DNA from: Clostridiaceae bacterium
Lineage (GTDB): Bacteria; Bacillota; Clostridia; Saccharofermentanales; UBA5734
Reading direction: 5' to 3'
NCBI GenBank assembly: GCA_012520975.1
Contig: JAAYNF010000116.1
Span: forward strand, 1 to 42,081
Length of the DNA stretch: 42,081 nt
Every line of letters begins with the position of its first letter. The first letter of the stretch is position 1. Below, piece after piece: positions 10,399 through 19,841 of this stretch. Made by a program: the position numbers and the translations under genes. The notes beneath the pieces were generated by a model. That model made no database searches and was not told where the DNA came from. It was given only the letters and a program-made list of their open reading frames with translations.

Positions 10399-11295
10399 TC
10401 AACTGGTACGAATCTGGAGATAATCGGCCAGATCATGCAAAAATTCAATCGCTAATCCGCCCTCAAGCAAGGGTTGAAGAGCATCTTTGGCTTGCTCAAC
10501 GGTCAATGCCAGCTGACGGCGCGCTTCGTAAAGGCCTAGCAGGCTGACATAGGTCGGTTTGCCGTCACGATGATCCTTGCCGGCGCTTTTACCTAAGGTA
10601 AGGCGATCGGCTGTGGCGTCTAGGATATCATCTTGAATCTGGAAAGCCAAACCGATGCCATCGGCGTAACACTGCAGCGCATCGAGAACCGGCGGAGGCT
10701 GCTGGGCCAGCAAGGCAGCGGCAATGACTGCTGCTTTCAGCAAAGCGGCGGTTTTTTTGCCGTGTAAAACACGCAATTGATTTAAGGTTAAAACATCACC
10801 TGCAGCCGAAAGATCGAGGATTTGCCCGCCGATCATGCCGCTGCTGCCGGCGGCCTTCGCAATGTAGCCTGCCGCCCGGATTGTTCCCGGTCGTTCAAGA
10901 CGAATCGCCGACAACATCACTTCGTAGGCTCTGTTAAGCAGTGCATCTCCTGCTAGGATGGCAACGGCTTCGCCAAATTTAACATGGCAGGTCGGTCGTC
11001 CGCGCCTCAAATCATCGTCATCCATGCTGGGCAGATCATCATGGATCAAAGAATAGGTATGAATCATTTCCAGAGCGCAGGCAAAGGGCATGGCTTCTGT
11101 TTCCGGCAATTGCAGCATTGTCGCCGTAGCCAAAAGCAATACCGGACGAATTCGCTTCCCACCACCTAAAAGACTGTAACGGGCCGCCTCAACCACAAGG
11201 CCGCCTTCATCATCGGGGATTGATGGAAAGTATTGCGGTAGCCATTCCTCCACCCGGGTTTGGAGTACGGCGAGTTGTTCGTTGAATGAATTCAT
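10399..11295 (-). CDS. ispA: Farnesyl/geranyl diphosphate synthase
   Basis: 298 aa; LIHDDLPSMDDDDLRRGRPT and FQIQDDILD aspartate-rich motifs. Confidence 0.94.
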   Translation of the reverse strand: MNSFNEQLAVLQTRVEEWLPQYFPSIPDDEGGLVVEAARYSLLGGGKRIRPVLLLATATMLQLPETEAMPFACALEMIHTYSLIHDDLPSMDDDDLRRGRPTCHVKFGEAVAILAGDALLNRAYEVMLSAIRLERPGTIRAAGYIAKAAGSSGMIGGQILDLSAAGDVLTLNQLRVLHGKKTAALLKAAVIAAALLAQQPPPVLDALQCYADGIGLAFQIQDDILDATADRLTLGKSAGKDHRDGKPTYVSLLGLYEARRQLALTVEQAKDALQPLLEGGLAIEFLHDLADYLQIRTS

Positions 11296-11570
11296 CAGCC
11301 GTCCTCACCAAAAGGCTTTTCTTCGAAACCGCCGTCGGATTTTTCAATGAGCTCCGTGATCTGGCGTTCAATTTCCCGGAGTTTTCCGGCACAAATTTCG
11401 GTCAAGGCCATTCCCCGACGAAAAAGAGCCATGGAAGCCTCCAGGCTGATATCTCCGGACTCCAAGCTGTTAACAGTCTGCTCAAGCTCCTTCAGCGCTT
11501 CTTCATAACTGAGGTTACGCAGGTCCGCCGAATTCTCATCGAGATTGTTGGTCTGATCATCCATATTCAT
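11295..11570 (-). CDS. xseB: Exodeoxyribonuclease VII small subunit
   Basis: SYEEALKELEQTVNSLESGDISLEASMALFRRGM; RBS GGAGGCGATAAA before the ATG; ORF opens at 11606. Confidence 0.94.
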   Translation of the reverse strand: MNMDDQTNNLDENSADLRNLSYEEALKELEQTVNSLESGDISLEASMALFRRGMALTEICAGKLREIERQITELIEKSDGGFEEKPFGEDG

Positions 11571-11571
11571 T

Positions 11572-12783
11572 TTATCGCCTCCAGTCCCGCACTTGGCGGA
11601 CATCACAATTAATTATTCCGTCACGCAGCCAGACCTCGATATTTTCGCCCGGTTTGACCAACGCAGTCGATAAAAGCACGCTGTTGTCTGCGGCCCTTGT
11701 CACAACGCCGTACCCTCGCGCGAGCACCTTGAGGGGGCTTAAGGCATCCAGTTTGCCCGCGAGAATGGAAAACCGCCGTTCCGCCTGGCGAACGTTGGTC
11801 TGAGTCACGGTTACCAACCGCTGAACCAAGCGGTCGACATCCAAACGACGTCGATCGGTTATTTCCAAAGGCCGGCGCAGGACCCTGTTGACCAAAAGAT
11901 GATCAAGCCGCAGACGTTGTCGTTCCAGTCGCCGACTCAAGGCTTGCCTGAGGCGGATTTGGGCTTGCAAGATTAAATTTTCCTGCTCGCTCTTGACCGG
12001 AACAGCCAATTCCGCAGCCACCGATGGCGTTGATGCCCGAACGTCGGCCACAAAATCGCAAATTGTGAAATCGGTCTCATGACCAACCGCAGAAATAACG
12101 GGAATCTTTGAACGATAGACCGCCCGGGCAACAATCTCTTCATTAAAAGCCCAGAGATCTTCCAGCGATCCACCGCCACGACCGACGATCAGGACATCGG
12201 CCTGACCCAATTCGTTGAATCGGTCGATCGCAGCAGCGATGGCTGCCGCCGCCCCCTCTCCCTGAACCGCGACCGGTATCAACTGCAACCGAAAGTTTGG
12301 AAAGCGCCGGGTCAGAACCTGTAAAATATCGCGAATGACAGCACCCGAAGGCGATGTAACCACACCAATCAAACGGGGCAGTAACGGCAATTGTTTTTTG
12401 TGCTCCGGGTCAAACAGACCTTCGGTCTCCAATTTGCTTTTCAGCTGCTCAAAGGCCAAATAGAGATCCCCTACGCCGTCAGCCGACATGCTCTGAACAT
12501 AGAGTTGAAAACGGCCATCCCGGTCATAAATCGACGCCTTCGCGGTTACAATGACTTTCAGGCCATCGGCCGGTCGAAATTGCAGACGGCCGGCATAGCC
12601 CTTAAACATGACGCAGCTGACCGCGGCTTCATCATCTTTCAGCGTAAAATACAAATGACCGGATGCGTATGATTTAAATCCCGAAATCTCGCCCCGAACC
12701 AGCACCGGATTCAAATTGCCGTCCCGTTCCAGGAGGGTGGCAACATAACGATTTAATTGAGCAACGGAAATCGGTTGGCTCAT
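11572..12783 (-). CDS. xseA: Exodeoxyribonuclease VII large subunit
   Basis: 403 aa; N-terminal OB-fold, VVTSPSGAVIRDI, GRGGGSLEDLWAFNEE, ISAVGHETDFTICDFVADVRASTPSVAAEL. Confidence 0.96.
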   Translation of the reverse strand: MSQPISVAQLNRYVATLLERDGNLNPVLVRGEISGFKSYASGHLYFTLKDDEAAVSCVMFKGYAGRLQFRPADGLKVIVTAKASIYDRDGRFQLYVQSMSADGVGDLYLAFEQLKSKLETEGLFDPEHKKQLPLLPRLIGVVTSPSGAVIRDILQVLTRRFPNFRLQLIPVAVQGEGAAAAIAAAIDRFNELGQADVLIVGRGGGSLEDLWAFNEEIVARAVYRSKIPVISAVGHETDFTICDFVADVRASTPSVAAELAVPVKSEQENLILQAQIRLRQALSRRLERQRLRLDHLLVNRVLRRPLEITDRRRLDVDRLVQRLVTVTQTNVRQAERRFSILAGKLDALSPLKVLARGYGVVTRAADNSVLLSTALVKPGENIEVWLRDGIINCDVRQVRDWRR

Positions 12784-13181
12784 TCGGTCCCTCCACTGAT
12801 GCGTCCCAAGATGGCATTGATGTACGATCTTGATTCTTCGCTGCTGAATTTTTTACTCAGCAAGACCGCTTCGGATATGGCTACACTGGCCGGAACATCA
12901 TCTCCGTAAAGCATCTCAAAGATCGCCAGTCTCAAAATAATCAGATCGATTTTGGGCAGTCGTTCCTTGCTCCAGCGTTTCAGCAAGGGCTCAAATTGCG
13001 CATCCAGATCGATCTGACGCGCACGAACCCCCCGCACCAGCGACATCATATATGACTGGTCTTGAGCTTTGACATTCCTATCAATGAGAAACGTATTGAT
13101 CTGGTCTTCCTCGTCTCCCTTTTGTAATTCCAGCTGATACAACAGCATAAATGCTTTTTCGCGGGCCACGCGGCGACTCAT
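12780..13181 (-). CDS. nusB: Transcription antitermination factor NusB
   Basis: 133 aa; RREKAF-type N-terminus, SVAISEAVLLSKKFSSEESRSYINAILGRI. Confidence 0.95.
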   Translation of the reverse strand: MSRRVAREKAFMLLYQLELQKGDEEDQINTFLIDRNVKAQDQSYMMSLVRGVRARQIDLDAQFEPLLKRWSKERLPKIDLIILRLAIFEMLYGDDVPASVAISEAVLLSKKFSSEESRSYINAILGRISGGTE

Positions 13182-13192
13182 ATTCTCCCCCC

Positions 13193-13429
13193 TTACCGGA
13201 ACATGCCGGGGGGCAAAATTTTGTCCAGCAGGTCGAGGAATGCCTGACGATTACGGAAATAGCGAACCCCCAAAAAGTAGCCAAGAAACGTCATGGCAAT
13301 CAAGAACAAGGTCTTGAGAATACCAAAAATAACCAAAGACAAGGCCAGCACAAAGCCGACCAAGGCACCGATGGCGCCGGGACTTTTGTTTTTTAGGTTT
13401 TCGGCAAGTTGCTGCCAGATCTTTTTCAT
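13193..13429 (-). CDS. DUF2273-type small membrane protein
   Basis: 78 aa, two hydrophobic helices, located between nusB and amaP as in related genomes. Confidence 0.75.
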   Translation of the reverse strand: MKKIWQQLAENLKNKSPGAIGALVGFVLALSLVIFGILKTLFLIAMTFLGYFLGVRYFRNRQAFLDLLDKILPPGMFR

Positions 13430-13434
13430 ATTGT

Positions 13435-13986
13435 TTACCGTTCAATGCGGGCGGCTACCGGTTCTACCCGGCTGACCCTGACGACGACCTGCGCCACTTC
13501 AATGCCGGTATACCGCTCCACGTCTTTTTTGATCCGATCCTGGACTTTGGCCATCATAGCCGGCACCTCGACATCCGAATACAGCACCGCGCTGATCTGT
13601 ATGGAAATTTTATCTCCCTTGAAGGGCGCCACGTGCGCTTTGGCGGTTTTGATGCCGCATTGCGCTGATTTGGCAGCATTCAATGCGATGCTTTCGATCG
13701 CATCCACTCCTATATCAATGTTGCCGATCTCCGTGCTTCGAATCCGGGTACGACGCAACCGACCGCTCATGATTCCATAAACCATGGTTATCAAGCTGAC
13801 AACAAGTACAAACAAGGCCAAAAAAATGACGATGATCCGCGATGATGCCCGGCCCGGCAGAGTGATCAGGAAATCCAACATTCCCGCATAAACGGAATCG
13901 AATAACATCATCATCATCAGGACAAGAGAAAAGACAGCTAAAATAAATGCCAAGACAATAAGTGTAAAGCGAACAAGCCGGTTCAT
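13435..13986 (-). CDS. amaP: Alkaline shock response membrane anchor protein AmaP
   Basis: 183 aa; two N-terminal TM helices then an Asp23-like domain; next to an Asp23 gene. Confidence 0.82.
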   Translation of the reverse strand: MNRLVRFTLIVLAFILAVFSLVLMMMMLFDSVYAGMLDFLITLPGRASSRIIVIFLALFVLVVSLITMVYGIMSGRLRRTRIRSTEIGNIDIGVDAIESIALNAAKSAQCGIKTAKAHVAPFKGDKISIQISAVLYSDVEVPAMMAKVQDRIKKDVERYTGIEVAQVVVRVSRVEPVAARIER

Positions 13987-14360
13987 TTTTTGTCTCCTTC
14001 CCCGGTCACAACCCCTTTGACGTGGACGTGGACGGCCTCGACCATCAGGCCGGTATATTTTTCAACATCCGACTTAACCTGTTCCTGCAGATTCCACGCC
14101 ACCTCCGGAATGATATTGCCAAAGTAAACGATCGGATAAACAGTGATGGCGACCATCTCCTCGTTGCCTTCATGAAAATCCACCTTGACGCCTTTGCCTT
14201 CATGCAAAGCGCCGACCGATTCTTTCAGAAGAACAATGTTGCTGGTATGCAGACCGGCGACACCCGGTGTCTGCAGCGCAGCTTCGGCGGCATACTGAGC
14301 GACGAACCCACGAGACATGGTTCGTTCGCCCTTAATTGAAGCCCGAGGATAATCAGCCAT
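13983..14360 (-). CDS. Asp23/Gls24 family envelope stress protein
   Basis: 125 aa; EGNEEMVAITVYPIVYFGNIIPEVAWNLQEQVKSDVEKYTGLMVEAVHVHVKGV. Confidence 0.92.
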   Translation of the reverse strand: MADYPRASIKGERTMSRGFVAQYAAEAALQTPGVAGLHTSNIVLLKESVGALHEGKGVKVDFHEGNEEMVAITVYPIVYFGNIIPEVAWNLQEQVKSDVEKYTGLMVEAVHVHVKGVVTGEGDKK

Positions 14361-14368
14361 GGCGATAA

Positions 14369-14926
14369 TCAGGCGCGCTCCATGTACTCGCCTGTTCGGG
14401 TGTCGACACGGACGCGGTCTCCTTGGTTAACAAACAGCGGAACCTTGATGACCGCGCCGGTTTCTAGGGTGGCGTTTTTCGTGGCGTTTTGAGCGGTATC
14501 CCCTCTTACGCCGGGCTCACAATCCGTAACCTCCAACTCAACGAAGATCGGTAGTTCGATCCCAAAAACCTCGCCCTTGTAAGACAGGACCTTGCAAACC
14601 ATTTCCTCTTTGAGAAATTTAAGGGAGTCACCTAAGGCCTCGGCGGAAAACGGGATCTGCTCGTAGGTTTCAACGTTCATAAAGTGGTAAAGATCACCAT
14701 CGGTATACAGATAGGTCATGTCAGCGCGGTCGAGCTGGGCTCTTTCAAATTTCTCGCTTGGATTGAAGGAGCGTTCAACAACCGAACCGGTCTTGACATT
14801 GCGGTATTTGGTCCGGACAAACGCCGCCCCCTTTCCGGGTTTGACATGCTGGAACTCGACGACCTGAAAAACCTGTCCGTCCATCTCAAAGGTGACACCG
14901 TTGCGGAATTCGCCTGCGCTGATCAT
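14369..14926 (-). CDS. efp: Elongation factor P
   Basis: 185 aa; [24 protein letters not shown]-terminal [29 protein letters not shown]. Confidence 0.97.
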   Translation of the reverse strand: MISAGEFRNGVTFEMDGQVFQVVEFQHVKPGKGAAFVRTKYRNVKTGSVVERSFNPSEKFERAQLDRADMTYLYTDGDLYHFMNVETYEQIPFSAEALGDSLKFLKEEMVCKVLSYKGEVFGIELPIFVELEVTDCEPGVRGDTAQNATKNATLETGAVIKVPLFVNQGDRVRVDTRTGEYMERA

Positions 14927-15018
14927 AGTATTGTTTCCTCCGTTTTTGCCTCATCCGGCGTTTGACGATGGTCAAATTCGTAACTATTTTAGTCCATGCC
15001 TAGCCGAAGCGTCAAGGT

Positions 15019-15882
15019 TTAGGACCCCCTTTTGGCTTTCTCATAGAGGCTTTTCATCACCACGGCGTCGGCAGCCTGTGTACCGTCCGATTCACAGATG
15101 ATTATCGGTTTAAGATTCAGTTCCACCATGACTTGGGAAAAAGGCTCAAAATCGGGGCCAAACTGGCGATCGGCCAATGTATGGTGCCGTTTTTCACCAC
15201 CGGCGGTAAACTCAATCCGACTGAAATGAACATGCATGTTGGTTAGTCTTTCCTGCCCCAGTTCATTGGCTATCTGCCGACAGATGTACCGGTAATCATC
15301 GATTGTCTGCAGTTGGCCCTGCGTACGGGCGTTGAGATGGCCAAAATCTAGGCAAGGAAGCAGGCGATCGTCCAGTTGACATAACCGAATGACCTCCTCC
15401 AGATTCCCAAGCTGATTGATTTTCCCCATTACCTCGGGACAGAGTGTACAATCGCGGAGCAGATTCTGCTCATCGGCTCGTTGAATGGCTGTTTGCAGCA
15501 GGCCGAGAGCCAGCTCCAACGCCTCCTGCCTCGACCCGGCCTTGGCCGCGCTGCCCGGATGGAACACAACACGTTCGGCGCCCATTTGCCCAGCCGCCAT
15601 CAGACTATCCAGAATATAGCCAATCGTTTTTTGTTGTTTTTCCGGCTCATTACTGGCCAGATTGATGTAGTAAGGCGCATGCAAACTGAGTCGGATGTTG
15701 TTTGCGCGAGCAGCCTCCCCCAAATTCTTTGCTGTGGCTTCACCAATATTGACGCCGCGCCCGCTCTGATATTCATAGGCGGTTAAACCCTGCTCTTTGA
15801 GCCAAGCCGGCATTTGTATCGATGCTTTGTATCCTTGATCATAAAAAGCCTGCGGGTTGCCGGCAGGACCGAATCTTGGCAT
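15019..15882 (-). CDS. Endonuclease IV-like AP endonuclease / TIM-barrel protein
   Basis: LSLHAPYYINLAS, VVFHPGSA, LDFGHLNA, HVHFSRIEF; AGGAGGTAAGA RBS before the ATG at 15882. Confidence 0.85.
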   Translation of the reverse strand: MPRFGPAGNPQAFYDQGYKASIQMPAWLKEQGLTAYEYQSGRGVNIGEATAKNLGEAARANNIRLSLHAPYYINLASNEPEKQQKTIGYILDSLMAAGQMGAERVVFHPGSAAKAGSRQEALELALGLLQTAIQRADEQNLLRDCTLCPEVMGKINQLGNLEEVIRLCQLDDRLLPCLDFGHLNARTQGQLQTIDDYRYICRQIANELGQERLTNMHVHFSRIEFTAGGEKRHHTLADRQFGPDFEPFSQVMVELNLKPIIICESDGTQAADAVVMKSLYEKAKRGS

Positions 15883-15908
15883 TCTTACCTCCTGATCTTG
15901 GCCTTGGT

Positions 15909-16427
15909 TCAATCAAGATGATCCCTGCGGCCCCAAAAAAAATTTTCCAGTTTGCGCCTTGCCTGGATTGTCCAAGGTTCCTTGGTCGTACGCGGACGAA
16001 CGAGAATGGCTAGGCAACCGGCCCGGCGTGCGGCGAGGACATCGGTCAGCAACTGGTCGCCGATCATGACACATTGCTCGGGTGCGATACCGGCCGCCAG
16101 ACAGGCTTTACGAATCCCATATGTTGATGGTTTCCCGGCCTGCGCGCGCACCGAAACATCCAGCCCCGCGGCATATTGCCGGGCCCGTTTCCACATCGCA
16201 TTGGTGATAATCTGACATACGAGTCCGGCTTCCTGAACCCGACCTATGACCTGACGAGCATAGTCGTCTGCCACAGACGCGCCGTGCAGCGCCAATGTGT
16301 TGTCGATATCAAGCAGAATGAGTTTGTAGCCCTGATCTGCAAGTGTTTGAAAATCCACCTGCAAAAGATCAGGAAACATATAATCCGGAGTGAAAAGCTT
16401 TTTCAATCGCTTCGTCATTAACTTCAT
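15909..16427 (-). CDS. YqeG-family HAD IIIA-type phosphatase
   Basis: ILLDIDNTLALHG, ITNAMWKRA, MIGDQLLTDVLAARRAG. Confidence 0.88.
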   Translation of the reverse strand: MKLMTKRLKKLFTPDYMFPDLLQVDFQTLADQGYKLILLDIDNTLALHGASVADDYARQVIGRVQEAGLVCQIITNAMWKRARQYAAGLDVSVRAQAGKPSTYGIRKACLAAGIAPEQCVMIGDQLLTDVLAARRAGCLAILVRPRTTKEPWTIQARRKLENFFWGRRDHLD

Positions 16428-16529
16428 TCCGCTCCCATGCTGCCGACATGATTTTTTGCTACATAACACTAGTATCGGAGTTTTATCCTTCCCCGTCAAC
16501 CGTTAAACCAATCCAAACCGGTTGCTTGA

Positions 16530-16558
16530 TTGAAATCAAGGTTAGAGTTGACTATAAT
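16530..16558 (+). promoter_or_regulatory. Sigma-70-type promoter of aspartate kinase
   Basis: TTGAAA (16530-16535), 17-bp spacer, TATAAT (16553-16558), 31 bp before the start codon. Confidence 0.75.
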
Positions 16559-16589
16559 TGGAGTGTTGAAATTAAGGGGGAGCACAAAC

Positions 16590-17942
16590 ATGAAAGTTTG
16601 TAAATTCGGAGGTTCGTCTTTATCCAATGCTGAGCAGATTCGTAAAGTATGTGACATTATGCTCAGCGATCCCGACCGGCGGGTCATGGTGGTGTCGGCT
16701 CCGGGAAAACGCACACGTGAAGACACAAAGGTTACCGACCTTTTGATCGCGTTGGCCAATGCCCGCATTCAGGGCTATGACGGTCAAACAGAATTGACGG
16801 CGGTTGTCCGCCGCTTTGCCATTATTGCTAATGAATTGGGCCTTCCCGATTCTTGTCTGGCCGCCATCAAGACCGATTTAACGAAACGAATGCACGCTGA
16901 TCACACGAATTCGCTCAAATTCATGGATTTGCTTAAAGCCGCCGGGGAAGACAATTGCGCCCGGCTGGTCGCGGAATATTTTAAAACCCTTGGCTGTGAG
17001 GCAGCCTATTTCGATCCGAAAGAGGCCGGCATGTTTCTGACCGAAGAATTCGGCAACGCCCAGATTCTTCCGGACTCCTACGGTAATTTAGCCAAACTTT
17101 CCGATTATCCGGGACTGATCATTTTCCCCGGATTTTTCGGCTATACTCTGACGGGAGAAATTGTGACATTTTCTCGAGGCGGCTCGGACATTACCGGCTC
17201 TATACTGGCAGCGGCCCTCAATGCCTCGGTGTATGAAAACTGGACGGACGTGGATTCCGTCTATGCTGTAAGCCCCAGCTTGGTAAGCAATCCGCATCCC
17301 ATCACGGAAATAACCTACGATGAAATGCGCGAACTGGCCTATGCCGGCTTCACGGTTCTGCATGACGAAGCGCTGACCCCGGCTTACCGGAACGGCATCC
17401 CGGTCAATATCCGCAACACCAACAATCCGACAGCCAAAGGCACGCTGATCGTGCGTCAGCGCGTTAATTTTGAAGGTGTTGTCACGGGGATTGCCGGCGC
17501 AAAGGGTTTTTGCACCCTCAATATGAGCAAATACCTGATGAATCGCGAAGTCGGCTTTGCCCTCAAAGTACTCCAGATTCTGGCTGACGAAAAAATACCC
17601 TTTGAGCATATGCCTTCCGGAATCGACTCGTTGTCGATCGTCCTGCGCCGCGACGTCTTTACACCCGACAAAGAAAAAATCGTCACCCGGCGTCTGGTCA
17701 AAGAGCTGGGCATCGAAAAGATCTCGGTCGATCGTAGTCTGGCCATTGTCATGATCGTCGGCGAGGCCATGGCCCGCACCGTCGGCGTCACCGCCAGAGC
17801 CTGTACCGCTTTAAGCAAAGCCGGCGTCAACCTGGAAATCATCAACCAAGGCTCATCGGAAATCAGTGTTATGTTCGGCGTTCGCGAGGAGTATTGCAAT
17901 TACGCGGTCAAAGAACTTTACAAGGAGTTTTTTCAGCGTTAA
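16590..17942 (+). CDS. Aspartate kinase
   Basis: VCKFGGSSLSNAEQIRKV, ENWTDVDSVYAVSP, C-terminal ACT domains; RBS AAGGGGG upstream of the ATG at 16590. The ORF-track start (16530) overlaps the promoter. Confidence 0.95.
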   Translation: MKVCKFGGSSLSNAEQIRKVCDIMLSDPDRRVMVVSAPGKRTREDTKVTDLLIALANARIQGYDGQTELTAVVRRFAIIANELGLPDSCLAAIKTDLTKRMHADHTNSLKFMDLLKAAGEDNCARLVAEYFKTLGCEAAYFDPKEAGMFLTEEFGNAQILPDSYGNLAKLSDYPGLIIFPGFFGYTLTGEIVTFSRGGSDITGSILAAALNASVYENWTDVDSVYAVSPSLVSNPHPITEITYDEMRELAYAGFTVLHDEALTPAYRNGIPVNIRNTNNPTAKGTLIVRQRVNFEGVVTGIAGAKGFCTLNMSKYLMNREVGFALKVLQILADEKIPFEHMPSGIDSLSIVLRRDVFTPDKEKIVTRRLVKELGIEKISVDRSLAIVMIVGEAMARTVGVTARACTALSKAGVNLEIINQGSSEISVMFGVREEYCNYAVKELYKEFFQR

Positions 17943-17960
17943 GGTGCTTGACCTCGATTT

Positions 17961-19841
17961 TTAATAATCTTTCCGCAGGGTCGCGTCGTACACTTTGCTC
18001 GGATCTAACAGCCGCTCCAGTTGATAGGTTCGGCTGTTTCTCAGGGAATAGCCGCTGATGGGTGTTTTGTCGGCATACAAATATCCATAGCCGCTATACA
18101 TATAAGCCTTTGTTCCTTGCCCGCAAAAAAACCTGAACCCTTGCTCGCGCAACCAGATCGCTCGAGGATCGGATCCGTTTAGAAAGGCGCCGAATGGATA
18201 GTTGTAAAATCCAACCGGACCGGTCAGCGCGCCGATCTGATCCAGCCATTTGGATGTATCATCTTGTATGCGTTCAAAGCTTGCGTCGCGCACATTGATC
18301 AGGCCGTAGGTAAAGCAGGCAAATTGCCAACCGGTATTTTGCAATCGAGTCACGATGGCCTCAGCCTCTCGTCGATTGTCAGCAATGTCCGCCGCCGACA
18401 GCCGGAGTTCTTGATAACCCATATCCCGCAGCGCCTTGTTTCGATCAGGCAATTGATTGGAATGAATGACCTTGCCGAAAAGGCATTCATAGCCTGTAAC
18501 GGCGATGGTCCCTTTGGCTCCATCATAGGAAAAATCCCGATGCGTCTCGACAAACAAATCCAGAATACCGATGGCCTCGTCTTCCCGGCTGATCACCATT
18601 TGCCGACCGGATTGCGGTCTGGTGGCACATACGTTGCCGCTCTCGTCCAGTACCAGATCCCAATTTGTTCCCAAGGCACGACGCGAGGCATAATAATTCA
18701 AGCCTTCGATGACCAAGACAAGCGGTTTTTTATTTTCCGGCAGCCATAACGTTTTCCGGTTGCCATTTTCATCATAGATCCGATCATGATCGATTAAGAT
18801 AAAATGATTGCCATACAATTGCTCCAGCAACCGCCTGAATTCGCCGGTGGTCAGCATGACATCCCGGACAGCTGCCAGATTCGGTCCGCCGGAAAAAGCT
18901 GTTTCGGCATCAGCAATGAGGGGCAGGATCGAAATGATCTCAATCGGGCCGAAGTATTCAACCAAAACTTTCGGTACGTTGTTCTCGCAAACAGCCAGAT
19001 CCGCCGCAATAGCAGGGTCGTCAACAAAAACAGCCTGCAAGGCCTCAAGGGCGGATTGGGCCGACATATAGCGCCCACCTTCCATCAAATTCCTAGCGGC
19101 CATGAGGAGCGGCTCATACATCGTCGATTCACACTCCGATTGCATCAGGAGCAATTGGTCATAAACAAAACCGGTCTGCGCAGGATCTTTCGTAAGATTG
19201 TTGAATTGCTGCCAAGCATCCCAGTAATCCCCAGCAGCCCACGAGCTTAACGCCGATTTAATCATTGGCTGCACCGCGGTCATCTGATCGAATTCTGCCG
19301 GAAGGTGCCCGATCGCATGCTTTAAATTGTCAAAATCCGCCAGCTGATCAAAAGCATTCCTGACGACAAAGAAGGATTGCGTTCCCCGAAGATAATCCAC
19401 GCATAGGTTTCGTAAAAAAGATATCAGCCGGGTCGCGGAGATCTCAGCCATCTGCGAGGAGAATTCCAATTCGGTCTTGGTCAGCCGTTTTCCTTGCCCA
19501 AGCCGATATTCGATCCGGTCCAGCCTTTCATTGCTGAGCTTTTCCATTGCGGTCAGGGCCTTGCGGTATTTTTCCTGATGCCGGTCGAGCCAACCGTCGG
19601 CCAAAGCCTTATCCTGCGCCAAACGATAAAGATTCATGGCTTGCGAATAATCGGCCTTCTCCAAAGCCTCCTCAAAAGCTGTCAAAATGGTGTCCACCTG
19701 TCTTTGACCGAACATCAAGAAGCCGCCAACCAAAAGAAAGCCAAGCAAGGCCAGCAGCAGCAGCACAACGAGAATCCTGCTCATGACCGGCTTGGGCCGC
19801 TCATTTGTCGCGTTGACCTGCCAGTCCTTTACCATGATCAA
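17961..19841 (-). CDS. Membrane-anchored polysaccharide-deacetylase-like protein
   Basis: 626 aa; one N-terminal TM helix, helical repeat-rich middle, C-terminal part resembling Firmicutes deacetylase-like proteins (PLIADAETAFSGG, FSYDGAKGTIAVTGYECLFGKV, VGFYNYPFG). Confidence 0.65.
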   Translation of the reverse strand: MIMVKDWQVNATNERPKPVMSRILVVLLLLALLGFLLVGGFLMFGQRQVDTILTAFEEALEKADYSQAMNLYRLAQDKALADGWLDRHQEKYRKALTAMEKLSNERLDRIEYRLGQGKRLTKTELEFSSQMAEISATRLISFLRNLCVDYLRGTQSFFVVRNAFDQLADFDNLKHAIGHLPAEFDQMTAVQPMIKSALSSWAAGDYWDAWQQFNNLTKDPAQTGFVYDQLLLMQSECESTMYEPLLMAARNLMEGGRYMSAQSALEALQAVFVDDPAIAADLAVCENNVPKVLVEYFGPIEIISILPLIADAETAFSGGPNLAAVRDVMLTTGEFRRLLEQLYGNHFILIDHDRIYDENGNRKTLWLPENKKPLVLVIEGLNYYASRRALGTNWDLVLDESGNVCATRPQSGRQMVISREDEAIGILDLFVETHRDFSYDGAKGTIAVTGYECLFGKVIHSNQLPDRNKALRDMGYQELRLSAADIADNRREAEAIVTRLQNTGWQFACFTYGLINVRDASFERIQDDTSKWLDQIGALTGPVGFYNYPFGAFLNGSDPRAIWLREQGFRFFCGQGTKAYMYSGYGYLYADKTPISGYSLRNSRTYQLERLLDPSKVYDATLRKDY

